A stretch of 64,000 nt of DNA from a bacterium (GCA_030431455.1 JAUIJE010000014.1:141335-205334); one strand, 5' to 3'; numbered from the stretch's first letter, positions 19,801 through 27,106 are shown. The notes: generated by a model not told the origin, from the sequence alone. Program-made: numbers and translations.

Positions 19801-20708
19801 GTGCTATGCCCTATTTGTGGCTGCGGGTGGCGGTGGCCGCGGTTGGCGTGGGGCTCGATGTACAAAGCGCGACCGACCTCTACCGCGAGGTGCGCTTCAA
19901 CGGGCTGAGCGGCAACGCGGTGTTCATGGCCGCGACGTTGGGGCTGTCGCTGATGGGCTACCGCTCGACGCTGAACCAGATTCGCCCCCCCAAGCCGCGC
20001 ACCGGCGTCAGTCGCCAGATGCAGAGTCTTCGAAGACGAATGTGGCGCAACGCCTTCCCCGAAGAAGCCGCGGCGATGCGTCCGCGTGCCTGGGGCGAAC
20101 CACGGCCCCCGCGCTCGCGGGCCGTGAGCCTCGATCAGATCCATTGGGAGGCCAAGCGAATCACCCGGCCGCATCCATTGATGGATAGCAAGATGACCCA
20201 CTTCGAATACTGCCACCGGGGCAATCTGGAGGAGCAAATCAAATCCGGGGTCTCGATACGCCGGGCCCGCATCAGCCAAGAGATGGAAGACCACATGCGG
20301 TTTGCGATCCGAGACGGTCGCGACGCCGACGTAGCGTTCATCGGGAAGGACAGCCGAACTCTCTCCAACGGCATGGTGGACGACAATCCCGCGTTCTTGA
20401 GCGCCTGGACGTCGCTTCGCGGTCAGTTCGAGTCGGTCGGGCTGCGGGCGACGTCGATCAAGACCTTCACCCGGAAGACGGGCTGGTCGCCCCACATGAA
20501 CCTCGCGTGGGTGGAAGGCATTGTCCGCGGCCGAACCCCGGTGGTGTTGGCCAATCCCGTCGCGGACTTTTTTGAGCGCCGCGCCGGGGGCGCCATGTCG
20601 TTCATGGAGCGCGAGTACACCTACCTCATCAACCGGGGGTACACCCTGCACCAGGGCAGGCAGATGGGCGGGGTGGGCTACGGGGTGTTGCTGCCGCCGG
20701 TGCATTGA
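10860..20708 (+). CDS. Giant lipoprotein with Rhs/YD repeats
   Basis: 3282 residues from ATG 10860 (GGGGGATAC upstream); an earlier start would bury the lipoprotein signal (AALGGC). Order: ZU5-like sheet (~residues 35-130), Cys-rich patch, thrombospondin-type-3-like calcium repeat (DRDGDGLDDSVDNCP, ~187-225), a long unassigned region, an Ig-like domain (~1015-1115), an Rhs-entry domain (~1140-1215), many YD repeats (~1340-2480: YDDDGRLLT, YDRLGRIL, YDTLGRE, HDDFGRLTQ), two hydrophobic helices (~2960-3035) and a unique ~230-residue C-terminus. The usual Rhs core motif (YYDPxxGRF) is not visible. No immunity gene follows. It may be a surface shell, adhesin or polymorphic-toxin carrier. Codon use becomes less G+C-rich near the end. 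Confidence 0.85.
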   Translation: MTTRGLTIAAGVVLAALGGCPGPVPAVPGEAEIGPAGGAVQSVDGRVTLDVPAGALDRSVRLYVRLGGTSVPGTVGPTYDIGPSGTAFAAPATVTFVVDDVFDVDELGRARVATVEGGVWVALPAPALDEAAGTVRGTTDHLSPFGTIRVEDVIGPGPVHPDCTDNGQCYAPLTCANCPQNCGPCGDRDGDGLDDSVDNCPGEANPDQADADDDGRGDVCDEDTLAPTGAWPRGGTQSQVQRADFALAESYRPVSFDASAFVLPAGTPLALTPGPTCGPTDVCIADPDQVCSMYLATDPALLSTQIGEEFWTTGDDDDAYLTYGMRGADPTYGGTVGVLGISTAGALTTTGHVNVTVAEVLAPLGLVAEDEPSTALHPHTALLADGLVVVLATAESVRLSDLGPGDQPVPIPVVFALDVAAGELAWSALATPLTRGLVFGSPSPRGAYGNAFEMVSLSDGRFAVLTDDGVSLVTAPPEGDAGVATFVRLPSSTGLAFSAKHIATDRHGRLWVLGADHDNPRPDVCYLSRQTHWLRGYHQDLTLAFERNVDDQMGTFDHLVVDQERDAGGNNQTVLRIVGFLPTPPCIDFRRHYHKDPNTFVDNPDDDVGCPSMFADICPGLECPCQGCNDFAPVGSFCAYDDFYVSINGALTLRFDDTPLLGADSLISEALTPLAPTKFGGFNAWPPIDELAERMAFSSTGGFFAASGYTAPTTQTGRADVPLPLPGTLTDNDARAITGRGTMQEFDGSAQLDAYAAFDFATVTSTNMLRSFPTSSEGLFFYADRRVDGGYLMLFEPTSREYDFAAVPVDQAPPLLPSCPDPLTCETVALGVGGYATAAIPDGDPWVDDDLLPGTVPNPGGLLGSLSVRGVPVDRVWTTCVPYRRFGGAGTNCPGVETNTCDTEQMVRDWERYRAGQTFSDVRWAEQYTGGDIRVVCDRSTLEHETRTVQTPNKDPECVTTTERVRCGRWEEHFVPGEGQNGRVLSYVVGFDVRYQADDLSMCVVQPSAARAVLVDKRPVDVDVTDSVITPGQNTSVTITADGAMTGAVVGGDATLDANGATTTSGGDPVAVFAGQAVTVTADGPGTITIEVVVTYNDGTSETVTVTIAVDDPATACAYGAGGGFSACSQRAPHDGPTGLGDYESRVSPATAGTGVLLHDRSLKLSTVDLELSTIAGDLSFGRAYRSAVPLTDGGILGGWTFGLDERLVEQRDGGGHCSQDVAFNAGHDVVLYDGTGRPDVFAHPGTTSAVSYNGTETGADGFYTVDHGDGTLAAQAFDAEVVTYQTPPGRFETLRAFHLDVPAGMAPSAVHPFYAAATSSVRPYEARFFTLDGPDGTRRVFNCQGQLIRLYDAQYRETELLYDGAHNPLLGARELSAVVDSHGRTTTVSWAPTGSGDAVARRITKLEDPFGRTVSYGYSQFGGHVRLARVFARFAGDDRTVEAETRYTYDDDGRLLTVVGHDGKREMAVSYDAAGQVTSQELGRDRVGGAVATPTDRVVTTFSGDGPVTVTTGRGDAVTYTMGATPLGIPVVTQIASPGTVLDDPAPQPSHQTLDLVTAYAHADNGAVIQIDYPSGREVAFAHDDRGGVLTRTETPGPAGGQTKTTAYAYDDDCHLVVQTTAPTGRVTTRTVDAWTAATPGRRCQIASETRAAVRGPDGGPAVTYVDSFTYVEAGRNRGQTLTATTSQDGVAVRSDTWDHDFEVIVGAPTSPAGQTPMRKLGTPTKKTRTGPMPSPCTSAPTVEETYVNDERGNLLERRIERAAGDLVTTFVYDMKDRVIEETHGEGARKSKVEHLYDIRGFLVRDRMLVEDMFDHPAVDKQSPTLRETHTVYDRLGRILATAVREGQVLASVAVSLHDADGNQIDTFRPGPGATTAQLDELWQAAQGGADPADLADSLVPTLDMFDATRGPVRIWEHFEVDARGQLLARTVSDGGPVREVSSDVPGDDFVRTYTERFYRDQEGQVVVHDPGRTDRPGVFTVSTYDGNGRLTQMSLTDPACPAGGDLIQTRYLAYDLDDVPHTVERWGSRSDTVDVQSTPPICQTPSLLERTTFDTDAWGRVQQESLEVTPVAAPLLDLHPAYTLSTQYAYDDLDRRTFRSFLSRIETDRYTPGDQLCAHQEFIGLDRVKAVLETHDEAGLVTAREERHEAPGSSNPIVVASTYTHDTLGRIESMTNGVGMTHRYHYDTLGRERAVREPRGHDVYGTGETYGVFSVRTYDALDHRVSETRYSYTPSPALRGTDVRTETFTYREDFLLDRTIGDGAGPRSLEAFAYDVTGQPVLHFPYGRSDGRAATTVYNERGQLFVERTLDGVIRRREVLAHGEPIVVEATAPTVPDIGFADAVSTTRTFRYNGLGHLTFASVDEAGPTLPHNVLLRRNSRGQVIEERTSAGHEVRATYGSQGVRTALMYDGAAPDDPDLTFTHDDFGRLTQVTAAGGRALFAGLNRIEYDHHGDKVTERRVTPQNGTAFFITRYRHDERGERMGIDHYQGGTQLTDKFMTSRRFMVGLDLAATYTVPVLAGVEQGGFSPVLDGLRADDGQGGNRYAHLTQYPPGADSLGADYTLYPGAPWPAAYSLYQRSLMGDEDRVDQVSYSPFEGRPSISFTFKERAPDSFRIENVQTVSWLGTVFGDPFASGQFSEWHHRSMEFQDEGATPDIAPQDRIIGVTHRVLPSPPSVNLSAFPRPETYDGSTTIPSVRDYDILYTQSQQAARHGFSSDDAFSGENLIGYGVFDHRTRIEDGMTNGIAAQVIGITPERAQVQYNDWDALDRRFHERFLNTPATGPGGSPLTTEKRRRFVYLDEQMVSEHNFPASGGEQADHHILGAAGDLPWAALHFGEQALFEDVSGTFVAGYDAAAEELTGLSQATSASTAFKSQPYLKTASALQADNDTGLFTFLTAAFMTPFPSLPDGQNYFRKTSAGAEVVPFDGSSYSPALGYQLDLTSHPHHGHELLRLTTLAQTQALVVALVTTPIVLIAGAMPYLWLRVAVAAVGVGLDVQSATDLYREVRFNGLSGNAVFMAATLGLSLMGYRSTLNQIRPPKPRTGVSRQMQSLRRRMWRNAFPEEAAAMRPRAWGEPRPPRSRAVSLDQIHWEAKRITRPHPLMDSKMTHFEYCHRGNLEEQIKSGVSIRRARISQEMEDHMRFAIRDGRDADVAFIGKDSRTLSNGMVDDNPAFLSAWTSLRGQFESVGLRATSIKTFTRKTGWSPHMNLAWVEGIVRGRTPVVLANPVADFFERRAGGAMSFMEREYTYLINRGYTLHQGRQMGGVGYGVLLPPVH

Positions 20709-20833
20709 GTCGCGGCCTGGCGGACACCGGCCGAGGGCCCGTCGTCGACCACCGCGGTGTAGGCGGTGGCCCCACCCGCGAACAGCGCGGCGAGCAAACA
20801 GAATCCAAGCGTGAACTGCGCGGGGTGAACCAC
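20678..20833 (-). CDS. Small putative secreted peptide, 51 residues
   Basis: A GTG-initiated frame with GGAGG four bases upstream. The product has a signal-peptide-like N-terminus (FTLGFCLLAALFAGGATAYT) and a short polar tail with one Cys. It lies 55 bp downstream of tetR in the same direction and overlaps the last 31 bp of the Rhs gene on the other strand. Composition alone would not prove coding. Confidence 0.35.
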   Translation of the reverse strand: MVHPAQFTLGFCLLAALFAGGATAYTAVVDDGPSAGVRQAATQCTGGSNTP

Positions 20834-20888
20834 GGGACCTCCAGGACCGAAGCGGACACCGGAGATTGGCGGTGGCGGGGCAGATCCG

Positions 20889-21491
20889 TCACCGGGGGGC
20901 GACGCCCAAGTAGCGCCCCACGATGGTGGCGATTTCCGCGCTCAACCGGGCGGGGTCGTCGGCCGCGCGATCGATGGACACGCGCATCGCGAGCGCGTCG
21001 ACGGTGTGGAACAAAAAGTACGCGGCCAGCGCCGGGTCTTCGACCGCGGTGCGTGCCGGTTGGGCCGCGAGCAGATCGGTGAGGGCGTCGATCATGGTGT
21101 GTTCGCCCGGGCGTTCGTCCTTGCCCATCCCGGTGTGGCCGCCGAAGGCGAGCAGCGCCGAGTAGAGCGGGCGATTCTCGATGCGCAGCCGCACCGCCAT
21201 GTCCACGATGGTGTTGATGGTGACCCAGAGGTCGGCGGTGCCGACCTCGCCGAGTCGGGCAAAGACCGCGGCCGCCTCTTGTCCGGCGAAGCGTTCCATC
21301 AACGCGTCGGCGATGGCCCGCTTGTTCGGGAAGTATTCGTAGAGCGTGCCGATGCTGACCTGGGCTTCGGCCGCAATGTGATTGGTCGTGACCCCCTCGG
21401 GGCCATCGCGCACCAGCAGCTTGTGCGCGGCCGCAAGGATCTGCTCGACCTTGCGGCGGGCGCGCTCTTGTTGGGGGATGCGGGCCGCCAT
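20889..21491 (-). CDS. TetR-family transcriptional regulator
   Basis: 200 residues. The N-terminal TetR DNA-binding domain is clear: ILAAAHKLLVRDGPEGVTTN, then the HTH AAEAQVSIGTLYEYFPNKRA (~residues 40-59). The C-terminal ~130 residues form the ligand-binding/dimerisation domain. It starts 9 bp after the PQQ-propeller gene, so the two are probably co-transcribed. No palindrome was found in front of that upstream gene, so the target is unknown. Confidence 0.92.
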   Translation of the reverse strand: MAARIPQQERARRKVEQILAAAHKLLVRDGPEGVTTNHIAAEAQVSIGTLYEYFPNKRAIADALMERFAGQEAAAVFARLGEVGTADLWVTINTIVDMAVRLRIENRPLYSALLAFGGHTGMGKDERPGEHTMIDALTDLLAAQPARTAVEDPALAAYFLFHTVDALAMRVSIDRAADDPARLSAEIATIVGRYLGVAPR

Positions 21492-21500
21492 GGGCGCAGG

Positions 21501-23987
21501 CTAAGGCGAAACCGTGGCGGTGGCGAGCACATCGAGGCCGCCCATGACGTGTACGCGCAACGACGTGGGCAGCGCGAGGCCTTCCACGTCGAGGGTGAGC
21601 CCGGTGATGCGCCCCGCGCCGTCGAGGGTGCGCGCGGTGTGCCCGTAGTCGGCGGACACGGGCGCGGAGGTGGCGGCATCGAGCAACAACAGGGCATAGG
21701 GGCCGCCCGTCTGGTCGAGCCCGGCGGCGAGGTCCGCGCGCACGAGCCCGTCCTCGACGGTGACGGTGGCGGACACCGGGCCGGCCACGTCGGTGCGCGG
21801 GTGGCTTCGCAACAAAGACGTGCCGTAGGCCACGAGCTCGTCGGTGTCGGGGTGGCAAAAGCCGAGGGTGCGCAAAAAGTCCCCGTAAAAATAGATGCCC
21901 CCGCAGATGGCCGACGCGGACACCGTGGCCGAGGTCGCGTGGTCCGCGCCCGGGTTCGGCCCCGCGATGCGGAACCGGTCAAACGCGATGTCCGCGCCCA
22001 TCACGTTGAGCACAAACCCCTCCTGGTTGGTCATGGTCAGGGTCGTGCCCCGTCGAGACAGGGCCAAGGGGAACACCGAGACCGTGCCCGGGTCGCGCAC
22101 GGTGCGGCCTTGCTCGTCGAGGGTCGCGCCCACGAGCCAGGCCACGTAGTCGTCGCCTTGGCCTTCGACCAGGCTGATCAAGTAATGCAACGAGTCGAAC
22201 CCGATTTGGTTGTAGCTGGGCAAGATGCTCGGCAGCGGCGCGGCCAACCGGGCAAACTCCCAGGTGGTGGCCGGCCCCTCGCCGGGGAGGACCAAGTTGG
22301 GCGCGGTCCCGCCCGTGTCGGTGACCTCGACGACGAAGCTCTGCACAAAAGCGCCCCCGGGGGTGCCGCCGGAAAAGTGCATGCCCTGGCGCTCGGCCCC
22401 GACGAGCACATCGCCGGCCAAGGTGAGCGTGACCGTGCCGGTGGGGAGCGGGGTCTGGGGGGTGAGCACAATGTATTTGCGGTCGCCGGAGACTTGGGCG
22501 GTCAGGTCGGCGACAGGATCGCTCACCACGCTCAAGGTGTCGGCATCGACAAAGGCGAGGTCGGTCCGGCCCGCGTCGCGCCACACCAACGAAAAGGCGA
22601 GGGCTTCGGTGGGCTCGATGGCGGCGGACACCGCGCGGTGCAGCGCGCCGAAGGGGTCGGTGTACAGAAGCTGGGCCCCGTCGTCGTCGAGCACGCTTTC
22701 GCCGGTGGCGCAGCGGGCGTCGGCTTGGCCGGTCTCGCCGAGGCAATAGTCGTAGGGCACGCCGAACACCTCGCCGCTTTCGCCCGCGATCACGATGTGG
22801 GTGGTGCCGAGCGCGGGGGAGGCGTTGAGGTCGTCGCGCTCGCCGTCGATGAGGGTGAGCGACCAGCGCAAGGTGCCGTCTGCGTCGAGCGCGATGAGCC
22901 GGCCGCCGCCGGTGCCGAAGTAGATCGTGTCGTTGCCGTCGACCGCGGGGGAGGAGCGGATGGTGAAGGTGGTGTCGTAGGTCCAGCGCACCGCGCCGTC
23001 CTCGGGCGCGAGCGCGTACACGGTGCCGTCGGCGGAGGCTTGGATGATGGTGCCGTCCGACAAGGCCGCGGGGGAGGCGTAGATGTGGTCGCGGGTGCCG
23101 ACGGCCCAACGTTCGGTCCCGTCCCATTGGTCGTAGGCGCGCACAAAGCCGTCAAAGCTGCCGACCACCATGGTGCCCTCGTCGGTGAGCAAGGGCGAGG
23201 CCGCGGTCGAGCCCAATGTGCCTTGACTCCAGACCTCGCGCCCGTCGGCGGTGAGCCCAATGACGTTGAAGTCAAGGCCGCCGAGCAGGAAGTTGTTGCC
23301 GAAGAAGATCTCGCCGGTCTCGGGGTTCACCGCGGGGGCGGACCAGGTCTGGTCGAGGAGCTCAAAGGTCCAGACCTGTTCGCCGGTGTGGCGGTCGATG
23401 GCGTAGAGCAGGAAGTTGTCGTTGGGCACGTAGAGCGTGCCGTCGGGTCCCATGGACACATTGCCCTCGAACCAGTTGATGATCGCATCGGTCTCGGCGG
23501 GGTCGTGGGCGGCGAACGTCCAGACTTCTTCGCCGGTGTCCGCGTCGAGGGCGTAGAGGTGGCCGTCCCCCGAGCCGAAGTAGACGCGCCCCTGGTCGTC
23601 GAGCAGCGCGGAGCTGTCGATGATTTCGCCGGTCAAAAAGCGCCACTTCTCGGCGCCGTCCTTGTCGATGGCGTAAAAGTGCCGGTCCGCGGACCCGACG
23701 TAGACGGTGCCGTTCTCGTCGATGACCGGGGTCGAAAAGATGCCCTTGCCGGTGGGGAACACCCAGAGCGCGGCCTCTTCGTCCCGCTCCGGCGCCACCG
23801 GGCTATGCCCAGTTTGGCGGGCGGTGCGGCGGAACTTCGGCCAGGGGCTGCCTGCGCGCAGGGGCACGTCATAGGTGAACGCCGGCATCGGGTCGGTGGG
23901 CACGGGGTCCGGGCAGCCGGCGGCCGCGGCGATCACCCCCGCGAGCAGGGCCGTGCGGGCCGGACAAAAAGCATAAAAGTTTCGCAT
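21501..23987 (-). CDS. PQQ-like beta-propeller lipoprotein
   Basis: 828 residues. Lipobox AAAAGC near residue 25. Residues ~50-410 contain about seven PQQ/BamB-type blades (FSTPVIDENGTVYVGSADRH, VYFGSGDGHLYALDADTGEE, YFGTGGGRLIALDADGTLR). The C-terminal half (~420-828) is a different sheet-rich region with an Ig-like stretch around 480-540. Calcium- or PQQ-dependent dehydrogenase residues are not evident, so a structural or binding role at the cell surface is more likely than an enzyme. First gene of an operon with tetR. Confidence 0.85.
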   Translation of the reverse strand: MRNFYAFCPARTALLAGVIAAAAGCPDPVPTDPMPAFTYDVPLRAGSPWPKFRRTARQTGHSPVAPERDEEAALWVFPTGKGIFSTPVIDENGTVYVGSADRHFYAIDKDGAEKWRFLTGEIIDSSALLDDQGRVYFGSGDGHLYALDADTGEEVWTFAAHDPAETDAIINWFEGNVSMGPDGTLYVPNDNFLLYAIDRHTGEQVWTFELLDQTWSAPAVNPETGEIFFGNNFLLGGLDFNVIGLTADGREVWSQGTLGSTAASPLLTDEGTMVVGSFDGFVRAYDQWDGTERWAVGTRDHIYASPAALSDGTIIQASADGTVYALAPEDGAVRWTYDTTFTIRSSPAVDGNDTIYFGTGGGRLIALDADGTLRWSLTLIDGERDDLNASPALGTTHIVIAGESGEVFGVPYDYCLGETGQADARCATGESVLDDDGAQLLYTDPFGALHRAVSAAIEPTEALAFSLVWRDAGRTDLAFVDADTLSVVSDPVADLTAQVSGDRKYIVLTPQTPLPTGTVTLTLAGDVLVGAERQGMHFSGGTPGGAFVQSFVVEVTDTGGTAPNLVLPGEGPATTWEFARLAAPLPSILPSYNQIGFDSLHYLISLVEGQGDDYVAWLVGATLDEQGRTVRDPGTVSVFPLALSRRGTTLTMTNQEGFVLNVMGADIAFDRFRIAGPNPGADHATSATVSASAICGGIYFYGDFLRTLGFCHPDTDELVAYGTSLLRSHPRTDVAGPVSATVTVEDGLVRADLAAGLDQTGGPYALLLLDAATSAPVSADYGHTARTLDGAGRITGLTLDVEGLALPTSLRVHVMGGLDVLATATVSP

Positions 23988-24235
23988 GGTTACCCCCGGA
24001 TGAGCCCGGCGCTGGTCACGCCCGGTCGCAAAAGTCAGAGATTACTCGGGTTTTGCCCGGGCGCAAGAGGGGACGGGAAGGCGGCGTGTCCGGTCAGGTC
24101 GGCCGCAGGAGGGGGGGCGCGGGAAGGTTCCGCACAAAATCGTCGCGGCTGATTCGTTCGCTGGGAACGGTGCTATTGCGGATAGCAGGGCCGGCGATAT
24201 GGCCCTCGCCGGGCCGGGCGGCGGCCGGGAGCTTC

Positions 24236-25036
24236 ATGAGCATCAGCAGCACCCGCGTGGAGCGCGCGCACATCCGGTTCGTTCAGGCGCACGAGAGCCT
24301 GCGCGCGCGGGTGGGCTGCTTTTGGGTCCTCACCGTCGAGCCTGACGCGCAGATGCGGTTGGTGCCCGACGGGAGCAGCACCCTCTACGTCGAGCGGTTC
24401 GCGGGGCAGGACCCGACCTGGTGGCTGCGTGGCCCCCTGCGCGAACCCCACGCGCGGCGCTTTTCCGGCACCGGCCACCTGGTGGGCATTCGGCTGCGGC
24501 CGGGCACGGCCGGCTTGCTCACCGGCCAAAAACAGCACCCCTTCGTCGACCAGCGCGTGCCCGCGGGCGAGGTCTTCGCCGGTGCCCGCGGGCCGTGGGA
24601 CGATCGCGCGCCCACGCCGCGTCCCGAGGACGACATCGCGGTCCTCGAGGGCTGGCTGCGCGCGCGGCTTTTGCACAAGGTGCTGCCCCCGGTGGTGACC
24701 GCGGCCCTCGAAGAGATCGAACGCACCCGTGGCGCGGTCACCGTCGAGGCCCTCGCGGCCCATTGTCATTGCAGCCCCCGCCAGTTGAACCGTGTGTTGC
24801 GCACCTGGCTTGGCTATGGGGCCAAGCGCCACGCGAACATCGTGCGCTGCCAAGCCACATTGCACCGCCTGCACGAAGCCCCGCACGAGCCCGCGGCCGG
24901 GCTCGCCGTGGACCAGGGCTACTACGACCAAGCCCACCTGAGCCAAGACCTGGCGCGGTTGGCGGGGGACCCGCCCGGCCGGCTGCACGACGACGTGTCC
25001 GATTTTTCCAAGACCCTGTGTGACGACCTGCCGTAG
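24236..25036 (+). CDS. AraC-family transcriptional regulator
   Basis: 266 residues from ATG 24236. The N-terminal ~150 residues resemble the sensor half of AraC proteins with a DUF6597-like fold (LVPDGSSTLYVERFAGQ, GHLVGIRLRPG). The C-terminal half has the paired HTH of AraC (VTVEALAAHCHCSPRQLNRV, then GYYDQAHLSQDLARLAG). The last HTH keeps the typical 'F/YxDQxHLxxD' pattern. It lies just upstream of the membrane protein/cupin pair, which it may control. Confidence 0.9.
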   Translation: MSISSTRVERAHIRFVQAHESLRARVGCFWVLTVEPDAQMRLVPDGSSTLYVERFAGQDPTWWLRGPLREPHARRFSGTGHLVGIRLRPGTAGLLTGQKQHPFVDQRVPAGEVFAGARGPWDDRAPTPRPEDDIAVLEGWLRARLLHKVLPPVVTAALEEIERTRGAVTVEALAAHCHCSPRQLNRVLRTWLGYGAKRHANIVRCQATLHRLHEAPHEPAAGLAVDQGYYDQAHLSQDLARLAGDPPGRLHDDVSDFSKTLCDDLP

Positions 25037-25047
25037 TTCTGCTGTTC

Positions 25048-25449
25048 ATGGGCAGAACAATCGCAGGCATCCTGTTGGCGATCGCCGCGTGGATGGTCAT
25101 CGCCCTCGGCGCGGGCGCGGTCATGCGCCAACTGTGGACAGCGTACGCGGCCGCGGCCGCGACCATGGCCTTTACCGGGCCGATGCTCGGTGCGCGCTTG
25201 GCGCTCGGGGCCTTGGCCACGGGGGCGGCGGGGGCGGTGGCCGCGCGGGTGGCGCCCCGCAGCCGGTGGGTCGCGTGGTCGACGGGGGTGGCGCTGCTCG
25301 TCTTGTTTGTGCCCCAGCATGTCACGCTCTGGGCCGTGTTCCCGGTTTGGTATCATGTGCTGTTCCTCGCCTCGCTGGTGCCGTTGTGCGGGCTGGGGGG
25401 GCGGCTTTTGCACACGGTGGGAGATGACGATGGGCAAACCACACGCTGA
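25048..25449 (+). CDS. Small integral membrane protein
   Basis: 133 residues with about four hydrophobic helices (IAGILLAIAAWMVIALGAGA; AAAATMAFTGPMLGARLALG; STGVALLVLFVP; VLFLASLVPLCGLGG). It starts 11 bp after araC and overlaps the cupin start by 20 nt, so araC, this gene and the cupin look like one transcript. No enzymatic motif; function unknown. Confidence 0.75.
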   Translation: MGRTIAGILLAIAAWMVIALGAGAVMRQLWTAYAAAAATMAFTGPMLGARLALGALATGAAGAVAARVAPRSRWVAWSTGVALLVLFVPQHVTLWAVFPVWYHVLFLASLVPLCGLGGRLLHTVGDDDGQTTR

Positions 25450-25855
25450 CGACGACCGGCCGGCCATTTTTCTGCCCCCGGGGGGCGGGCGCGTGTACGC
25501 CATGGGCCGGCTGTCGGCGGTGTTCAAGGCCGACCACGCCGAGACCGGTCACGGCTATTCCGTGTCCGAGTGGTGGCTCGATCCGAACACCGAAGGCCCC
25601 GGTCCGCACCAAAATGACGAAGACCACGTGTGGTATGTCATTGCAGGGACGATGCACGTGCTGCTCGGCGAGGACTGGATCGAGGCGCCCGCGGGCTCGT
25701 TTGTGCTCGTGCCCGGCGGCATGATGCACACCTTCGAGAACCGATCGAACGCCCGCGCGGGGTTGCTCAACATCAACAGCCAGGCCGGGTTCGAAGCGGA
25801 CATGCCCGGCATCTCGGCGTGGTTCGAGAAGAACCCGGCGGGGGACGCGACTTGA
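25430..25855 (+). CDS. Cupin-domain protein
   Basis: 141 residues. ATG 25430 is preferred because GGGAG lies six bases upstream; the ATG at 25424 is too close to it. A single cupin barrel: motif 1 GPHQNDEDHVWYVIAGTMHV has the His/Glu-type metal-ligand layout, and motif 2 PAGSFVLVPGGMMHTF has the closing His. A small metal-binding enzyme or sugar-binding protein is likely. The substrate is unknown. Confidence 0.88.
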   Translation: MGKPHADDDRPAIFLPPGGGRVYAMGRLSAVFKADHAETGHGYSVSEWWLDPNTEGPGPHQNDEDHVWYVIAGTMHVLLGEDWIEAPAGSFVLVPGGMMHTFENRSNARAGLLNINSQAGFEADMPGISAWFEKNPAGDAT

Positions 25856-25864
25856 CCGCGACGG

Positions 25865-27106
25865 TCAAGGCACCGGCTTGCCGCCGGTCTGCGAGACCAT
25901 GGGGTCAAAGTGCCGGCCGAGGTCGTATTGGCGGTCGGTGTCGAGATAGGTCTCGATCGCGCCGGCCATGACCTCGGCCACCCGGGCCGCGGACGCCTTT
26001 TGTTCGGGGGTGGCGGGCAAGGGGCGGCCGTCGTCGTCAAAGCTCACCAGCAGGTCCTTGCGCACCTCGATGGCGAGCGAACTCGGGCGGTGGGGCGAGC
26101 GGCGGTAGTCGCGCACCACGGTGGAGCCATCCACAAACTCTTTGACCACCGCGTAGGCGTCGCGCGCCTTTTCAAACTGCGCTTCCTGCGACGGCAACGG
26201 TCGACGATAGCGATGCAAATAGCCGAACAAGGCATCGCCTTCCTGCGAGCGCAGGTTGGTGTTGAGCAACATCGCCCACACCAGACGAAAGTCTTCGCGC
26301 CCCACGGAATCGGGGTGGGCGATCTCGAAGCGTTCTTTCAAGAACCTAAAAAACGCCCACACCTGCGCGCGCACCTCGACGCTGCCCTCGGGCAGCGGGT
26401 AGGGCTGGTTGTGGCTGACCCGGAACCCCGAGCGTTCGAGGTTGAGGCTCAAGCGGTCGCGCAGCGCGCGGTTGCACGTCGATTCCGCGAGCATGTCCGG
26501 GTAGATGGGATCGAACAGCCCGACGGGCATGCGCGACTCGTGCTGGTAGTGATTGGGCACGGTGACGATGGAGACGTCGGGGCGCTTGGTCTCCGACGGG
26601 TTGTGCGCGTCGTAGGTGTGGATGCCGATGTTGAGCAGCGAGCCCTCGACCCATTGTTCGATGGTGTCGCTCATCCGGTCATAGACGTGCAGGAGGTCCA
26701 TCTTCTCTTTGTGGGCGAGCACCTCGCCGAAGGGCTCGGAGATGGACAAAAAGTCGAGCGCGTGTTCGGCCGATTTTGGGGTCGTGCCCGGGAAGCGGTT
26801 GAAGTCGAGCAGCACCCGCGCGATGCGCACCCGGGCGTAGCTGGACAGGCCGAGGGCCGCGGCCAGGCAATGGGCCACCCGGTTGGCGCCCCAGTCGCGC
26901 ATGGTGTTGAAGCGCTCCTCGAGATCGATGAGCGGCACCCGCATCTGTTCTTGGTCGTCGAGCACGTAGCGCGCGGGAAGCGCGGCCCCGTCGTGCACGG
27001 TGTACACCAGGATGCGTTCGGGGGCGGGGGCGTCGAGTCGACGTGCCGACGTCGGCTCGACCGCGATGTACTCAAAGGGGGACTCGAGGTCCTGGGGAAA
27101 CTCCAC
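25865..27106 (-). CDS. N-formylglutamate amidohydrolase-like protein
   Basis: 413 residues. The pattern HDG (residues ~39-41), LIDLEERFNTMRDWGANRVA, ARVLLDFNRFPG and IGIHTYDAHN resembles metal-ligand and substrate-binding stretches of the N-formylglutamate amidohydrolase fold. The C-terminal ~150 residues (including SLAIEVRKDL) also fit that family, which releases formate or ammonia from N-acyl amino acids. Identity is distant and no histidine-degradation genes are nearby. The alternative is a different zinc-dependent amidohydrolase. Confidence 0.5.
   Translation of the reverse strand: MEFPQDLESPFEYIAVEPTSARRLDAPAPERILVYTVHDGAALPARYVLDDQEQMRVPLIDLEERFNTMRDWGANRVAHCLAAALGLSSYARVRIARVLLDFNRFPGTTPKSAEHALDFLSISEPFGEVLAHKEKMDLLHVYDRMSDTIEQWVEGSLLNIGIHTYDAHNPSETKRPDVSIVTVPNHYQHESRMPVGLFDPIYPDMLAESTCNRALRDRLSLNLERSGFRVSHNQPYPLPEGSVEVRAQVWAFFRFLKERFEIAHPDSVGREDFRLVWAMLLNTNLRSQEGDALFGYLHRYRRPLPSQEAQFEKARDAYAVVKEFVDGSTVVRDYRRSPHRPSSLAIEVRKDLLVSFDDDGRPLPATPEQKASAARVAEVMAGAIETYLDTDRQYDLGRHFDPMVSQTGGKPVP

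Noticed and set aside
20678..21491. Immunity gene for the Rhs-type protein
   Set aside because: The next same-strand gene is 3.5 kb away; tetR and the small peptide are on the opposite strand and give no real support for immunity.
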